Shown one piece after another: positions 28,550 to 36,738 of a stretch of 64,000 nucleotides of DNA. Numbering within the stretch: the first letter of the stretch is position 1; every line of letters starts with the position of its first letter. The notes beneath the pieces are model-generated. The model made no database searches and was not told where the DNA came from. It was given only the letters and a program-made list of their open reading frames with translations. Origin of the DNA: Kibdelosporangium philippinense (lineage in GTDB: Bacteria; Actinomycetota; Actinomycetes; Mycobacteriales; Pseudonocardiaceae). Where the stretch lies: positions 2,026,501 to 2,090,500 of the forward strand of contig NZ_JAJVCN010000004.1 in the NCBI RefSeq assembly GCF_021390435.2, in the 5' to 3' direction. A program made the position numbers and the translations under genes.

Positions 28550-28644
28550 CGCAAGCCTGGCAAGAGTGAACTTCATCCGCTGCCTTCCGGTGAAACCTTG
28601 GTATACCGTCGGCCAGGAACCGGTGTGGAATCAGGAGGTCACCT

Positions 28645-31638
28645 GTGCACGACGATCGGCGGCTGGTTGAGGACCGGCTGGCGCGCATGCTCAACACCCG
28701 CATCGCGCCCGCCAGGTACGCCGGGTCCTATCCGCTGGAAATCGAGGTCTGGCACGTCCCCGACGAGCCGGTGCCGGTGGCCGAGGCGCTCGCCGCGGAC
28801 TACGAGCCGTTCACTGTCGGGCAGCGGTGGGGCGCGCCGTGGTCGACAAGCTGGTTCCGGGTCCGTGGCGCGATCCCCAAGGAGTGGCACGGCAAGCGCG
28901 TCGAGGCCGTGATCGACCTCGGCTTCAACAAGGCGCAGGCCGGGTTCCAGGCCGAGGCGCTGGCGCACGACCTGCACGGCCGCCCGATCAAGGGTCTTGC
29001 GCCACTGAACAACCACGTCCCGTTGAGCGACGACGTGGTCGGCCTGCTGATCGAGGCGGCCGCGAACCCGGACGTCCAGGAAAACGGCATGCAGCCGACG
29101 ATGCTCGGGGACAAGGAGACCGCGGGCAAGGATCCGCTGTACACCTTCGCCGCCGCTGACGTGAAGCTGCTCGACGAGGACGTCTGGCACCTCCAGATGG
29201 ACATGGAAGTGCTCAGTCAGCTGATGCACGAGCTGTCCACTTCGGATCCAAGGCGGCACGAGATCCTGCGTGCCCTTGAGCGCGCACTGGACGTGATCGA
29301 CGTAGCGGACGTTTCCGGCACGGCAGCGGACGCGCGAGCCGAACTGGCCGAGGTGCTGTCACGGCCCGCGCACGCCAGCGCGCACAAGATGTCGGCCGTC
29401 GGCCACGCGCATATCGACAGCGCGTGGCTGTGGCCCCAGCGCGAGACCATTCGTAAGACTGCCCGCACGTTCGCGACGGTCACCGCGCTGGCGCAGGACT
29501 ACCCGGAGTTCATTTTCGCGTGCTCGCAGGCGCAGCAGTACGCGTGGGTCAAGGAGCACCAGCCGCTCATCTTCGAGCGCATCGCAGCGGCCGTGAAAGC
29601 CGGTCAGTGGGCGCCGGTCGGCGGGATGTGGGTCGAGTCCGACGCCAACCTTCCCGGCGGGGAGGCTCTTGCCCGGCAGTTGGTGCACGGCAAGAGGTTC
29701 TTCCTCGACGAGTTCGGCTATGAGTGTGAAGAAGTGTGGCTGCCGGACTCCTTCGGCTACACGGCCGCCTTCCCCCAGTTGGCCAAGCTCGCCGGGGCGC
29801 GCTGGTTCCTGACGCAGAAGATGTCGTGGAACCAGACCAACAAGATGCCCCACCACACCTTCTGGTGGGAAGGAATCGACGGGACGAAGGTGTTCACGCA
29901 CCTGCCGCCGGTCGACACGTACAACTCCGAGTTCTCCGGCAAGGAAATGGCTCATGCCGTCTCGAACTACCTGGAGAAAGGCCGCGGAACTACATCGCTC
30001 GTGCCGTTCGGCTACGGCGATGGCGGCGGCGGTCCCACCCGCGAGATGATGGAGCGTGCGCGCAGGCTGCGTGACCTCGAAGGCACGGCGAAGATCACGA
30101 TCGAGAAGCCGAGCGAGTTCTTCGAGAAGGCATACGAGGAGTACCCGGACGCCCCGGTCTGGTCCGGCGAGATGTATCTGGAGCTGCACCGGGCGACGTA
30201 CACCTCGCAGGCCCGTACCAAGGCGGGAAACCGTCGAAGCGAGCACTTGCTTCGGGAGGCTGAGCTGTGGGCGGCTTCCGCCGCGGTCGCCGGTGCCTTC
30301 GACTATCCGTACGAAGCCTTCGACCGGTTGTGGAAAGTCGTTCTGGTGCACCAGTTCCACGACATCCTGCCGGGCAGTTCGATCGCGTGGGTGCATAAGG
30401 AAGCCGAAGCCAAGTACGCCGCGGTCGCGGCAGAGCTTCAGGCGATCACGAACGCGGCCGTGTCCTCTTTGGCCGGTTCGGGCGACAAGACGCTGGTGTT
30501 CAACACGAGCCCACGCGCCCGTACCGAGGTTGTTGATGGGACGTTGACTTCCGTGCCTGCTTCGGGTGCGGCCGTGGTTTCCGCCGTGGACGCCGCTGAT
30601 GTGACCGTCACGGATCGTCTGCTGGACAACGGTTTGGTCCGGGTGACGGTGGATGACAACGGCTTGATGTCCTCTGTGGTCGCGGACGGCAGGGAAATCC
30701 TGACCAGCCCGGGCAACCTGCTGCAGCTGCACCCGGACCTGCCGAACTTCTGGGACGCGTGGGACATCGACGCGCACTACAAGCGTAAACACGTCGATCT
30801 GACCGATGTGGACTCGATTTCCGTGGTGAGCACGGGAGTCGAGGGCGCGATCGAGGTCGTCAGGTCCTTCGGGTCGTCGCGGATCAAGCAGGTGATCAGC
30901 GTACGGGCGGGCAGCCGCCGGATCGACGTGCGGACCGAGATCGACTGGCACGAGGCAGAGAAGATCCTCAAAGCCGCCTTCCCGATCGACATCCACGCCG
31001 ACCGGTCGGCCGCGGAAATCCAGTTCGGACACGTCTACCGGCCAACGCACACCAACACCAGTTGGGACGCGGCAAGGTTCGAAATCTACGCCCACCGCTG
31101 GGTGCACGTCGCCGAACCTGGCTACGGCGTCGCGGTCCTGAACGACTCAACCTACGGCCACGACATCGGCCGCGTGTCCAATGACGACGGTACAACGACA
31201 ACGACCGTGCGGTTGAGCCTCGTACGCGCGCCTCGGTTCCCAGATCCGTACGCCGACCAGGGCAAGCACGTGTTGACGTATTCGCTGCTGCCTGGTGCGT
31301 CTATTTCGGACGCTGTGGCCGAAGGGTACGCGCTGAACCTTCCGGTCCGGTCGGTCCAGGGCGCTTCGGCGCCTGCGCCTCTGGTTACTGTGGACAGTTC
31401 GGCTGTGACGGTCGAGGCCGTGAAACTGGCGGACGACCAGTCCGGTGATGTCGTTGTGCGCCTTTATGAAGCGCTCGGCGGACGTGCTTCGGCGGTCGTG
31501 CGGACCAGCTTCCCAGTCAAGTCCGCGACAGTTGTGGACTTGCTTGAGCGGCCGTTGTCGGACGCGGAGGTGACGTCGGATGGCATCCCGGTGTCATTGC
31601 GGCCGTTCCAGGTGCTGACGCTGCGCCTGAGCAGGTAA
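28645..31638 (+). CDS. GH38 alpha-mannosidase
   Basis: A 997-aa glycoside hydrolase of family 38. The catalytic N-terminal domain has the zinc motif GHAHIDSAWLWPQRETIRK (about residues 252-270) and the nucleophile in EVWLPDSFGYTAAFPQLAKL (about 363-382). HQFHDILPGSSIAWVHKEAE marks the middle domain, and a long beta-sandwich tail follows. No signal peptide is present, so the enzyme acts inside the cell, removing alpha-mannosyl residues from imported oligosaccharides. AGGAGGT precedes the GTG start. A GGTATACC palindrome at 28600-28607 may bind a GntR-type regulator. A terminator hairpin follows the stop. Confidence 0.95.
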   Translation: MHDDRRLVEDRLARMLNTRIAPARYAGSYPLEIEVWHVPDEPVPVAEALAADYEPFTVGQRWGAPWSTSWFRVRGAIPKEWHGKRVEAVIDLGFNKAQAGFQAEALAHDLHGRPIKGLAPLNNHVPLSDDVVGLLIEAAANPDVQENGMQPTMLGDKETAGKDPLYTFAAADVKLLDEDVWHLQMDMEVLSQLMHELSTSDPRRHEILRALERALDVIDVADVSGTAADARAELAEVLSRPAHASAHKMSAVGHAHIDSAWLWPQRETIRKTARTFATVTALAQDYPEFIFACSQAQQYAWVKEHQPLIFERIAAAVKAGQWAPVGGMWVESDANLPGGEALARQLVHGKRFFLDEFGYECEEVWLPDSFGYTAAFPQLAKLAGARWFLTQKMSWNQTNKMPHHTFWWEGIDGTKVFTHLPPVDTYNSEFSGKEMAHAVSNYLEKGRGTTSLVPFGYGDGGGGPTREMMERARRLRDLEGTAKITIEKPSEFFEKAYEEYPDAPVWSGEMYLELHRATYTSQARTKAGNRRSEHLLREAELWAASAAVAGAFDYPYEAFDRLWKVVLVHQFHDILPGSSIAWVHKEAEAKYAAVAAELQAITNAAVSSLAGSGDKTLVFNTSPRARTEVVDGTLTSVPASGAAVVSAVDAADVTVTDRLLDNGLVRVTVDDNGLMSSVVADGREILTSPGNLLQLHPDLPNFWDAWDIDAHYKRKHVDLTDVDSISVVSTGVEGAIEVVRSFGSSRIKQVISVRAGSRRIDVRTEIDWHEAEKILKAAFPIDIHADRSAAEIQFGHVYRPTHTNTSWDAARFEIYAHRWVHVAEPGYGVAVLNDSTYGHDIGRVSNDDGTTTTTVRLSLVRAPRFPDPYADQGKHVLTYSLLPGASISDAVAEGYALNLPVRSVQGASAPAPLVTVDSSAVTVEAVKLADDQSGDVVVRLYEALGGRASAVVRTSFPVKSATVVDLLERPLSDAEVTSDGIPVSLRPFQVLTLRLSR

Positions 31639-31647
31639 GAGCATTGT

Positions 31648-31674
31648 GGGGGAAGGCTTTGCAGGCCTTCCCCC
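31648..31674. terminator. Hairpin terminator after the GH38 gene
   Basis: GGGGGAAGGC and GCCTTCCCCC flank a short loop. It lies between the convergent GH38 and 31680-31997 genes and can serve both strands. Confidence 0.75.
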
Positions 31675-31679
31675 AACGG

Positions 31680-31997
31680 CTATTGCGGGGGCTGCTGAGG
31701 AGTCCGCTCCTCGGCAGCCATCGAACCGCCCGCGTCGTCGGCGGATTGGCCACGTTCGGTGGCTTCCCGCTCAATCTTCTCGTCCAAAGAGGACGGATGC
31801 TCGGTGACGTCTGGCTGCTCCTCTTTCAGGCGTTCACCCACTGGGCGCGGATGGGACTGCTCGTACGGCGTCGTTCCGTACTTGTCGGCGCCGGACCAGT
31901 GCTCCGGCGGATCCATCCCGGCTTCCAACGGATCGGCGCGCAAGCGGTCCTCGTCGAGGTCCTCGGCGCTGGACAAGTCGCGGTCAGACGAGCTCAT
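31680..31997 (-). CDS. Hydrophilic conserved hypothetical protein
   Basis: A 105-aa acidic protein without membrane segments: EDLDEDRLRADPLEAGMDPP, EHWSGADKYGTTPYEQ, then LKEEQPDVTE. The LEAGMDPPEHW...GTT block resembles the DUF5709-type proteins of actinobacteria, an assignment from memory that needs checking. It starts 11 bp after the hemerythrin stop and is probably co-transcribed. Low complexity suggests a disordered stress-related protein. Confidence 0.75.
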   Translation of the reverse strand: MSSSDRDLSSAEDLDEDRLRADPLEAGMDPPEHWSGADKYGTTPYEQSHPRPVGERLKEEQPDVTEHPSSLDEKIEREATERGQSADDAGGSMAAEERTPQQPPQ

Positions 31998-32008
31998 CGC
32001 GGTTCCTC

Positions 32009-32551
32009 TCAGGAAGACTGCAGTGCCTCGGTCAGCTGCTCCCGGCTCATTCCGGACGCGCCGCTGATGCCAGCGTTGCGAGCCTGCTGGAGCAACTCGC
32101 CCTTGGTGGCCTGACCTGGCATTTCACCGAGGTGCTTCGCCCTGCTCGCGGCGAATTTCTCCGCCAGCTGGGAAAGCCGGTCGCTGTCGAGCTGTGATCG
32201 CATGCCGGGCAGAACGTTCGATTCCTCCTCCTCGACGTGATGAGTCACCGATTCGATGACCTTGTCGAGCAGTTCTTCGTACCTCGAGCTCGTCGGATCG
32301 GCCTTGGCGAGCTCGGCGAGGAGCTTCTCCGCCTCGGCGTGCTCCTGCTGACTGTGCTCGACCTCGTCGGTCTCGCCCGCCTCTTTCTTGGCGACCGGGT
32401 AGACCTCCGATTCCTCAGCGCGACTGTGCGCGACGAGCAACGCGCACATCACCGGCGTCAACAACGGCCGTTTGCCCGGACTGTTCTTCAGTTCGTTGAA
32501 CAGCCGTTCCACCTCACGGTGGTCATCCATGATCATGTCGACGACGTCCAC
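32009..32551 (-). CDS. Hemerythrin-domain protein with C-terminal SAP/Rho-N-like tail
   Basis: A 180-aa protein. The first 130 residues form a hemerythrin-like four-helix bundle with diiron ligands in IMDDHREVERLFNEL, VAHSRAEESEVYP, HSQQEHAEAEKLL and VTHHVEEEESNVLP. The tail GELLQQARNAGISGASGMSR followed by EQLTEALQ is a SAP/Rho-N-like helix pair that may bind nucleic acid. Such proteins are common stress proteins in actinobacteria. The GTG start has GAGGAGG at good spacing. It is divergent from an SRPBCC gene, and both have GGGTA-type -10 boxes. Confidence 0.92.
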   Translation of the reverse strand: MDVVDMIMDDHREVERLFNELKNSPGKRPLLTPVMCALLVAHSRAEESEVYPVAKKEAGETDEVEHSQQEHAEAEKLLAELAKADPTSSRYEELLDKVIESVTHHVEEEESNVLPGMRSQLDSDRLSQLAEKFAASRAKHLGEMPGQATKGELLQQARNAGISGASGMSREQLTEALQSS

Positions 32552-32595
32552 AACAACCTCCTCAGGTCGAACCCTTGGCTACCCAGATGAGCGGC

Positions 32596-32620
32596 GTGTA
32601 GTCATCGCCTTTGCGGGTAC
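32596..32620 (+). promoter_or_regulatory. Putative stress-sigma (SigB-like) promoter
   Basis: GTGT and GGGTAC are 15 bp apart, close to the actinobacterial SigB-type pattern GNNT-N14-16-GGGTAC/T, 26 bp before the SRPBCC start. On the other strand GACT-N15-GGGTAG points at the hemerythrin gene (box at about 32578-32583). Confidence 0.5.
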
Positions 32621-32645
32621 GCCTAGACGAGAAAGGGGTTGAGTC

Positions 32646-33047
32646 ATGCCTACCTACCACCGCACCCGGACACTGCACGCCGGTGAGGACCGCGTTTTCG
32701 AGTACCTGGCCGACGTGAACAACCTGCCGAAGTACTTCGACCACATGAAAACGGCCAAACCGGTCGGCGGCGACAAAGTCGAAGTGGAAGCCGAGGTCCA
32801 CGGCGAGAAAGAGCATGGCGAAGCATGGTTCCGTGTCGACCGCACGGCCCGACGGATCCAATGGGGTTCGCCCGGCACCGACTATTCGGGCGTCCTGGAC
32901 ATCAAGGCCGCGCAAGACCGGACCATTGTGGACATCGAACTGCACGCACAGCATGAAGACGCGGAAATAGACCAGGCCCTCGACACCACGCTCGACCACA
33001 TTCAAGCGCAGCTGGAAGCCCCCGACGCCCGCAAAGGCACAGCATAA
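32646..33047 (+). CDS. SRPBCC-family (polyketide cyclase-like) protein
   Basis: A 133-aa START/Bet v1-like fold protein: TLHAGEDRVFEYLADVNNLP, YFDHMKTAKPVGGDKVEVEA, and a C-terminal helix DQALDTTLDHIQAQLEA. It would bind a lipid or small hydrophobic ligand. The ATG follows AAAGGGG. Divergence from hemerythrin and the GGGTAC promoter suggest general-stress expression. It ends at a palindromic terminator-like element. Confidence 0.88.
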   Translation: MPTYHRTRTLHAGEDRVFEYLADVNNLPKYFDHMKTAKPVGGDKVEVEAEVHGEKEHGEAWFRVDRTARRIQWGSPGTDYSGVLDIKAAQDRTIVDIELHAQHEDAEIDQALDTTLDHIQAQLEAPDARKGTA

Positions 33048-33048
33048 G

Positions 33049-33096
33049 CCTCGTGAGTGTTTGTGCCGGTTAGAACCGGCACAAACACTCACGAGG
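33049..33096. terminator. Palindromic CCTCGTGAGTG element, copy 3
   Basis: A 48-bp dyad with the same outer CCTCGTGAGTG/CACTCACGAGG ends and the core GGTTAGAAC. The inner arm is different (TTTGTGCC/GGCACAAA). It lies between the convergent SRPBCC gene and the FtsK-locus operon. Conserved ends and core with compensating arm changes suggest a maintained structure. Confidence 0.8.
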
Positions 33097-33100
33097 GGCA

Positions 33101-33466
33101 CTAGGGGATCTTCTTTGGCCAGATGGCCTTACGCAGTGCCGCCGCGAACGTGTTTGTCGCTGGCTCGATCTCGGCGAGGTAGGTGTCCAGCCGGTCTGGG
33201 CGGCCAGCGGGATCGGGTTCAGGTGGTCGCCCTGGGGTGATCCAGTTCATCCCAACGACCCTGGCCGCGACCTGCCGCCACCAGCCGGTGATTTCTTTCT
33301 TGACCTGTTCTTCTTGCTCTGTCGCCTGTTTGATCGCGCGCTCAGCCGCCGCTATCTCCGTTACGACCTCTACTCGGCGACGGCGTTCACGGTCCGCCAG
33401 TTGCTGCGAGGCTTGGCGGGTCAGGTCGAGGATCTCCTTGTACTGCGCTACCGGGTCGTCTGTCAT
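33101..33466 (-). CDS. Small coiled-coil protein, last gene of the FtsK locus
   Basis: A 121-aa protein of unknown function. Residues 8-65 are a charged heptad-like helix (DLTRQASQQLADRERRRRVE, AAERAIKQATEQEEQVKKEI), followed by GWWRQVAARVVGMNW and a proline-rich linker. It overlaps the ATPase stop by 4 nt (ATGA), so its amount is tied to the ATPase. The open frame continues upstream but lies within the ATPase gene. It may be an adaptor or structural partner of the ATPase. Confidence 0.8.
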   Translation of the reverse strand: MTDDPVAQYKEILDLTRQASQQLADRERRRRVEVVTEIAAAERAIKQATEQEEQVKKEITGWWRQVAARVVGMNWITPGRPPEPDPAGRPDRLDTYLAEIEPATNTFAAALRKAIWPKKIP

Positions 33467-36165
33467 GCCGGTTCCACCGTGTCGAAGGGGATGATCACGT
33501 CGGGGGAGCTGTGGGTCGATTTGTCGAAGTAGATCGCGCGCTTCGGTCGTGGGGCCCAGTCGATGATCTGGCCAGCGGCGAGCGCGTTCAACTCCGAGCC
33601 TTGGACGTCGAGGGCCACCCACGCGCCGATGTCGTCCGTTCCGCCGAAGCCGAGGGTGTCCTTCAACCGGCCGACTCCGCGCCACCAGCCGAAGGTGTGC
33701 ACGTGGTTGCCTGGACCGTTCTTCAGCAGTGCCCGCAGGTCGTCCAGTCCGCTGCGCATTGTGGGTGGTTCTTTGCGTTCCAGCCATTGATGGGCCGCGT
33801 CCACAGCGAAGAACAGGATGTACCGCGGTCGTTCTCCCGAAGCGGGCGTTAGTTTGGCGATCGAATCGTCGGTACGGTGGTCCACCGCGTGACCGATCGC
33901 CGTGAGGATCTTCGCCAGCCGGGTGACCCGTTCCTGCAACGCGGGCACTGCACACCAGATGCTGAAATCCACCGAGCCAGGAGAATGCTTACGCGCAAGC
34001 GAGAACGTGATGCTCTCCATAATGGACAAAGCATCAGCCGTCGCCGTCCCGACCACCGCGAGGTTACGGCCGGGCACCGCGTCCAAAGCCATGGTCGCGG
34101 CCCGGCATTCCACGTCGATGATCTGTCCGAGCAGCGGCCCTGGTGGATCGGCGAAGTCGGCGGACTCGGCGAGCAAAGGCTGGTGTGCGCCGTCGAAAAG
34201 CGTTGGCGCCAAGGAATTCCCGGCTGCCCACAGCCGCGCTTGCAGTGCGTCGAACGTTCCCTTCGCCGAGGCGTCCGGGATGTGGGCGACCTGGTTTCCA
34301 TGCGGCACACCGGAATCGTGGTTGATCACGGCATGCCAGCGCGGCAGGCTGAAAGCCGCGTTGTTGGTCTCCGACAGCACCCGCTTGGCCTTCGGCATCG
34401 CGATCCGCAGCGTGCACTGCTCGAACACCGCGGGTTTGCCCCAGAAGGCCTCGATCCCGGCGATGTCCTGACTTGCCAGAACCAGGTGAATGCCTTGCGA
34501 ACGCCCGCGCCGCGCCACGTCCTCCAACAGAACCGTGGCCTGCTGCGTGATTCGGTCGCGGCCGCCGAACAGTGCCTGGAACTCGTCGATCACCGCGACG
34601 ATCCGTGGCCAGTGCCCATCCGGATCAGCCTCACGCAACTCGGCGAGCTTCGTGACCTCCTGGCGCTTGGCCGCTTCGGCCCGTCGCGCCAGCTCTTCGG
34701 TCAGGAATCGCAGTAAAGCCAACCCGAATTCACGGTCGGTGTTCACGTTCACGCCGACCAGCCGCGCCTGCGGCAGCCAGCTCGGGTCCTTTCGCCCCGG
34801 CGCCAGCCCGGCGAACGACACACCTTCCTTGAAGTCCAAAAGGTACAGTTCGAGCTCGCTTGGCGCATAGCGGGCCGCGAGCCCGCCGAGCATCGCGTAC
34901 AGGAAATTCGTCTTGCCCGACCCGCTCGGCCCGGCGATCAGCGCGTGCGGTGTCGCGTCGCCGATCACCACTTCGACCGGGACGCCGTCGGCGAATCCGA
35001 CCGGCGCACGCAGTTCTTCCTTCGAGCTGAGCGTGCTGAGCTGCTCGGGCAGTAAATCATCGAACGTCCGTGGCTTGCCGCGGCGCGCGACGAGGTCCTG
35101 GGCGATCGAGGCGGCCGCACGGCTGGCCAGGCTGCCGTCTGGGGCGTCGTCGACACGGAACCGGACGCCGGGACCGGTCATGCTGGTTGTCGCGTGCCGC
35201 GCGTCGGTGAACGCGATCGTCTCTAGTGGACTGTTCGCGGACAGCGGAACGTCGACACAGATCAGGCTGACGCCAGCGTCGATCCCGGTTCGCGCGACCC
35301 GTTGCAGGTCGCGCTGTTGCTCGTCGGCCAGCCGCTCGCCGTTGCCGAACAGCACCACCACCCGCCACGGTTCGATCCGTTCACCCTTGGCGACACACAC
35401 CGACCGCAACGACGTTTCGCCTTCACGCATCGCCTTGGCGTGCACGCGCCGGATGTGCCCGGCCAGATCCGCCAGCAGGTCGTCGAGCCTGGTCGGATCA
35501 TGAACAGTGAGTAAACCGGCTGACGTCAACGGTTGCAGGTTCGGCAGTGAACCGGTCAAGTGGCCGATGTCCCACAGATGGATCTTGACAAGACCCGGCC
35601 GGAAGTAGCTCATCAGCCGCAGCAGCAACGTCTCGACCAATGAGTCCACAACGGACCGGTTGTCCGGCGCCGAGTTCACCCGCAGGTGCGCGCGGTCGAG
35701 TAAAGGGACCGCGACCGGGAACTCCTCTTCCCTCGGCGCCTCTTCGATCACGGCCGTGCCGACCCGCCACATCGCCGGAGCGACGCCGCCGGTGTCCTCG
35801 CCGACCCGGCCAAGCCAGTCGTGCCACGGCGAACCCGCGGATCCGGGCGCTGCCGCCGCGACGAGCCTGCGTAGCCGCTCCGGACCTTCCGGATGCCACC
35901 GCGCGTAGAGCTCGTCGCGTTCGGCGATCACCTTGTCCCACGTCTTGGCCAACGCTGGCCTGCCGCGCAGCTCGGTGATGTCCGGATCGAGCCTGGCCTT
36001 CGCCAAGCCGAGACGCATTACGCTCTGCTCGAATTCGAGCTGGTCCTTGGTGGTCTGCGCGGCTTGCCGAGTCGCTTGGGCCGCGCCGAGCGCGAGCCGC
36101 AGTGCCTTGCGCAACTCGTCAAGCGCGTCCTGTGCGCGCTGCCGGCGTTCGCCTCTGCCCAACAT
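33463..36165 (-). CDS. FtsK/SpoIIIE (EccC-like) ATPase
   Basis: A 900-aa protein without membrane helices. The N-terminal 110 residues are a coiled coil (ERRQRAQDALDELRKALRLA). Residues about 150-400 hold a divergent nucleotide-binding-like domain. An FtsK core follows with Walker A IAGPSGSGKTNFLYAML (about 410-426), LYLLDFKEG, Walker B RIVAVIDEF (about 521) and GRSQGIHLVLASQ. The last 250 residues look like a second degenerate ATPase (VVGTATADALSIM in place of GKT). Tandem active and inactive modules recall EccC of type VII secretion, but the membrane anchor and ESX genes are absent. It starts directly after the stop of the 81-aa gene (TAGATG) and is coupled to the last gene. DNA translocation or protein handling are both possible. 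Confidence 0.9.
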   Translation of the reverse strand: MLGRGERRQRAQDALDELRKALRLALGAAQATRQAAQTTKDQLEFEQSVMRLGLAKARLDPDITELRGRPALAKTWDKVIAERDELYARWHPEGPERLRRLVAAAAPGSAGSPWHDWLGRVGEDTGGVAPAMWRVGTAVIEEAPREEEFPVAVPLLDRAHLRVNSAPDNRSVVDSLVETLLLRLMSYFRPGLVKIHLWDIGHLTGSLPNLQPLTSAGLLTVHDPTRLDDLLADLAGHIRRVHAKAMREGETSLRSVCVAKGERIEPWRVVVLFGNGERLADEQQRDLQRVARTGIDAGVSLICVDVPLSANSPLETIAFTDARHATTSMTGPGVRFRVDDAPDGSLASRAAASIAQDLVARRGKPRTFDDLLPEQLSTLSSKEELRAPVGFADGVPVEVVIGDATPHALIAGPSGSGKTNFLYAMLGGLAARYAPSELELYLLDFKEGVSFAGLAPGRKDPSWLPQARLVGVNVNTDREFGLALLRFLTEELARRAEAAKRQEVTKLAELREADPDGHWPRIVAVIDEFQALFGGRDRITQQATVLLEDVARRGRSQGIHLVLASQDIAGIEAFWGKPAVFEQCTLRIAMPKAKRVLSETNNAAFSLPRWHAVINHDSGVPHGNQVAHIPDASAKGTFDALQARLWAAGNSLAPTLFDGAHQPLLAESADFADPPGPLLGQIIDVECRAATMALDAVPGRNLAVVGTATADALSIMESITFSLARKHSPGSVDFSIWCAVPALQERVTRLAKILTAIGHAVDHRTDDSIAKLTPASGERPRYILFFAVDAAHQWLERKEPPTMRSGLDDLRALLKNGPGNHVHTFGWWRGVGRLKDTLGFGGTDDIGAWVALDVQGSELNALAAGQIIDWAPRPKRAIYFDKSTHSSPDVIIPFDTVEPA

Positions 36166-36411
36166 CTACAGCCTCAACAAGTAGTCCAGTAGCGACTGAC
36201 GGGCCAGGGCGATCAGTTCCCCGGCCGTTGACAACTGTGCCATCGCGAGATCGAGCTCGACAGGTTCATACCCATTCGGGTCTCTGCTTACCGCCAACAG
36301 TGTCGCCCGGGACTCGGCCAGTAACGGAGCCGCGCTCGCCGTGGTCGCGCGGGCTCGTTCCAGCGTGAGGTTCACGTCACGCAACGCACCGGCCAGCTCC
36401 GTGATGCTCAA
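36166..36411 (-). CDS. Small helical protein, second gene of the FtsK locus
   Basis: An 81-aa mostly helical protein: LAGALRDVNLTLERARATTA, LLAESRATLLAVSRDPNGYE, then LAMAQLSTAGELIALARQSL. It has no cysteines, no signal peptide and no WxG motif. It overlaps the upstream 86-aa gene by 4 nt and abuts the ATPase start. Size and helical content are like small secreted or filament-forming partners of FtsK/EccC ATPases, but no homology to ESX proteins is visible. Confidence 0.8.
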   Translation of the reverse strand: MSITELAGALRDVNLTLERARATTASAAPLLAESRATLLAVSRDPNGYEPVELDLAMAQLSTAGELIALARQSLLDYLLRL

Positions 36412-36668
36412 AGCCGGTTCGCGTATCCCTCAGCGGAGGAGATGCTGGCCTGGATGGCGCCCTGTGCGCCGGCCAGTACCTGCAACGCCTCGGTGAGCAG
36501 ACCCTGCGCCTGGCTCACGTCACTCTGGCTGCTGCCTTGAGTGGCGGAGAGCAGAGCGTTGCGTGCTTCGTCCAGTTGCATGGAAGCCTGTGTGATCGCG
36601 GCGATTCCCGCTTGAGACTTCTCGTTAGCCAACGCGATTCCAGCCTTGATGTCCTCAACACCCGCCAT
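36408..36668 (-). CDS. Small helical protein, first gene of the FtsK locus
   Basis: An 86-aa protein of two long amphipathic helices: GVEDIKAGIALANEKSQAGI, ITQASMQLDEARNALLSATQ, GSSQSDVSQAQGLLTEALQV. The second helix ends in AEGYANRL. It loosely resembles DUF6244-type small proteins, an assignment I cannot verify here. ATG 36668 is chosen because the longer frame begins in unlikely sequence. TATCTT 8 nt before the ATG with GACAAG 17 bp further up could be a leaderless promoter. The gene opens a four-gene unit with coupled translation. Confidence 0.78.
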   Translation of the reverse strand: MAGVEDIKAGIALANEKSQAGIAAITQASMQLDEARNALLSATQGSSQSDVSQAQGLLTEALQVLAGAQGAIQASISSAEGYANRL

Positions 36669-36738
36669 GCCGCCACAAGATACTGTTGATCTCGACGGGC
36701 TTGTCACTCGGGTGGCCTAAAGACAATCCACACAGTAC

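Noticed and set aside
29359..31107. Minus-strand 582-aa frame inside the GH38 gene
   Set aside because: Antisense shadow of a clear GH38 coding sequence, with no domain match.
33463..36668. FtsK locus considered as a standard type VII (ESX) secretion cluster
   Set aside because: No WxG100 motifs, EccB, EccD, EccE or mycosin genes and no membrane helices in the ATPase.
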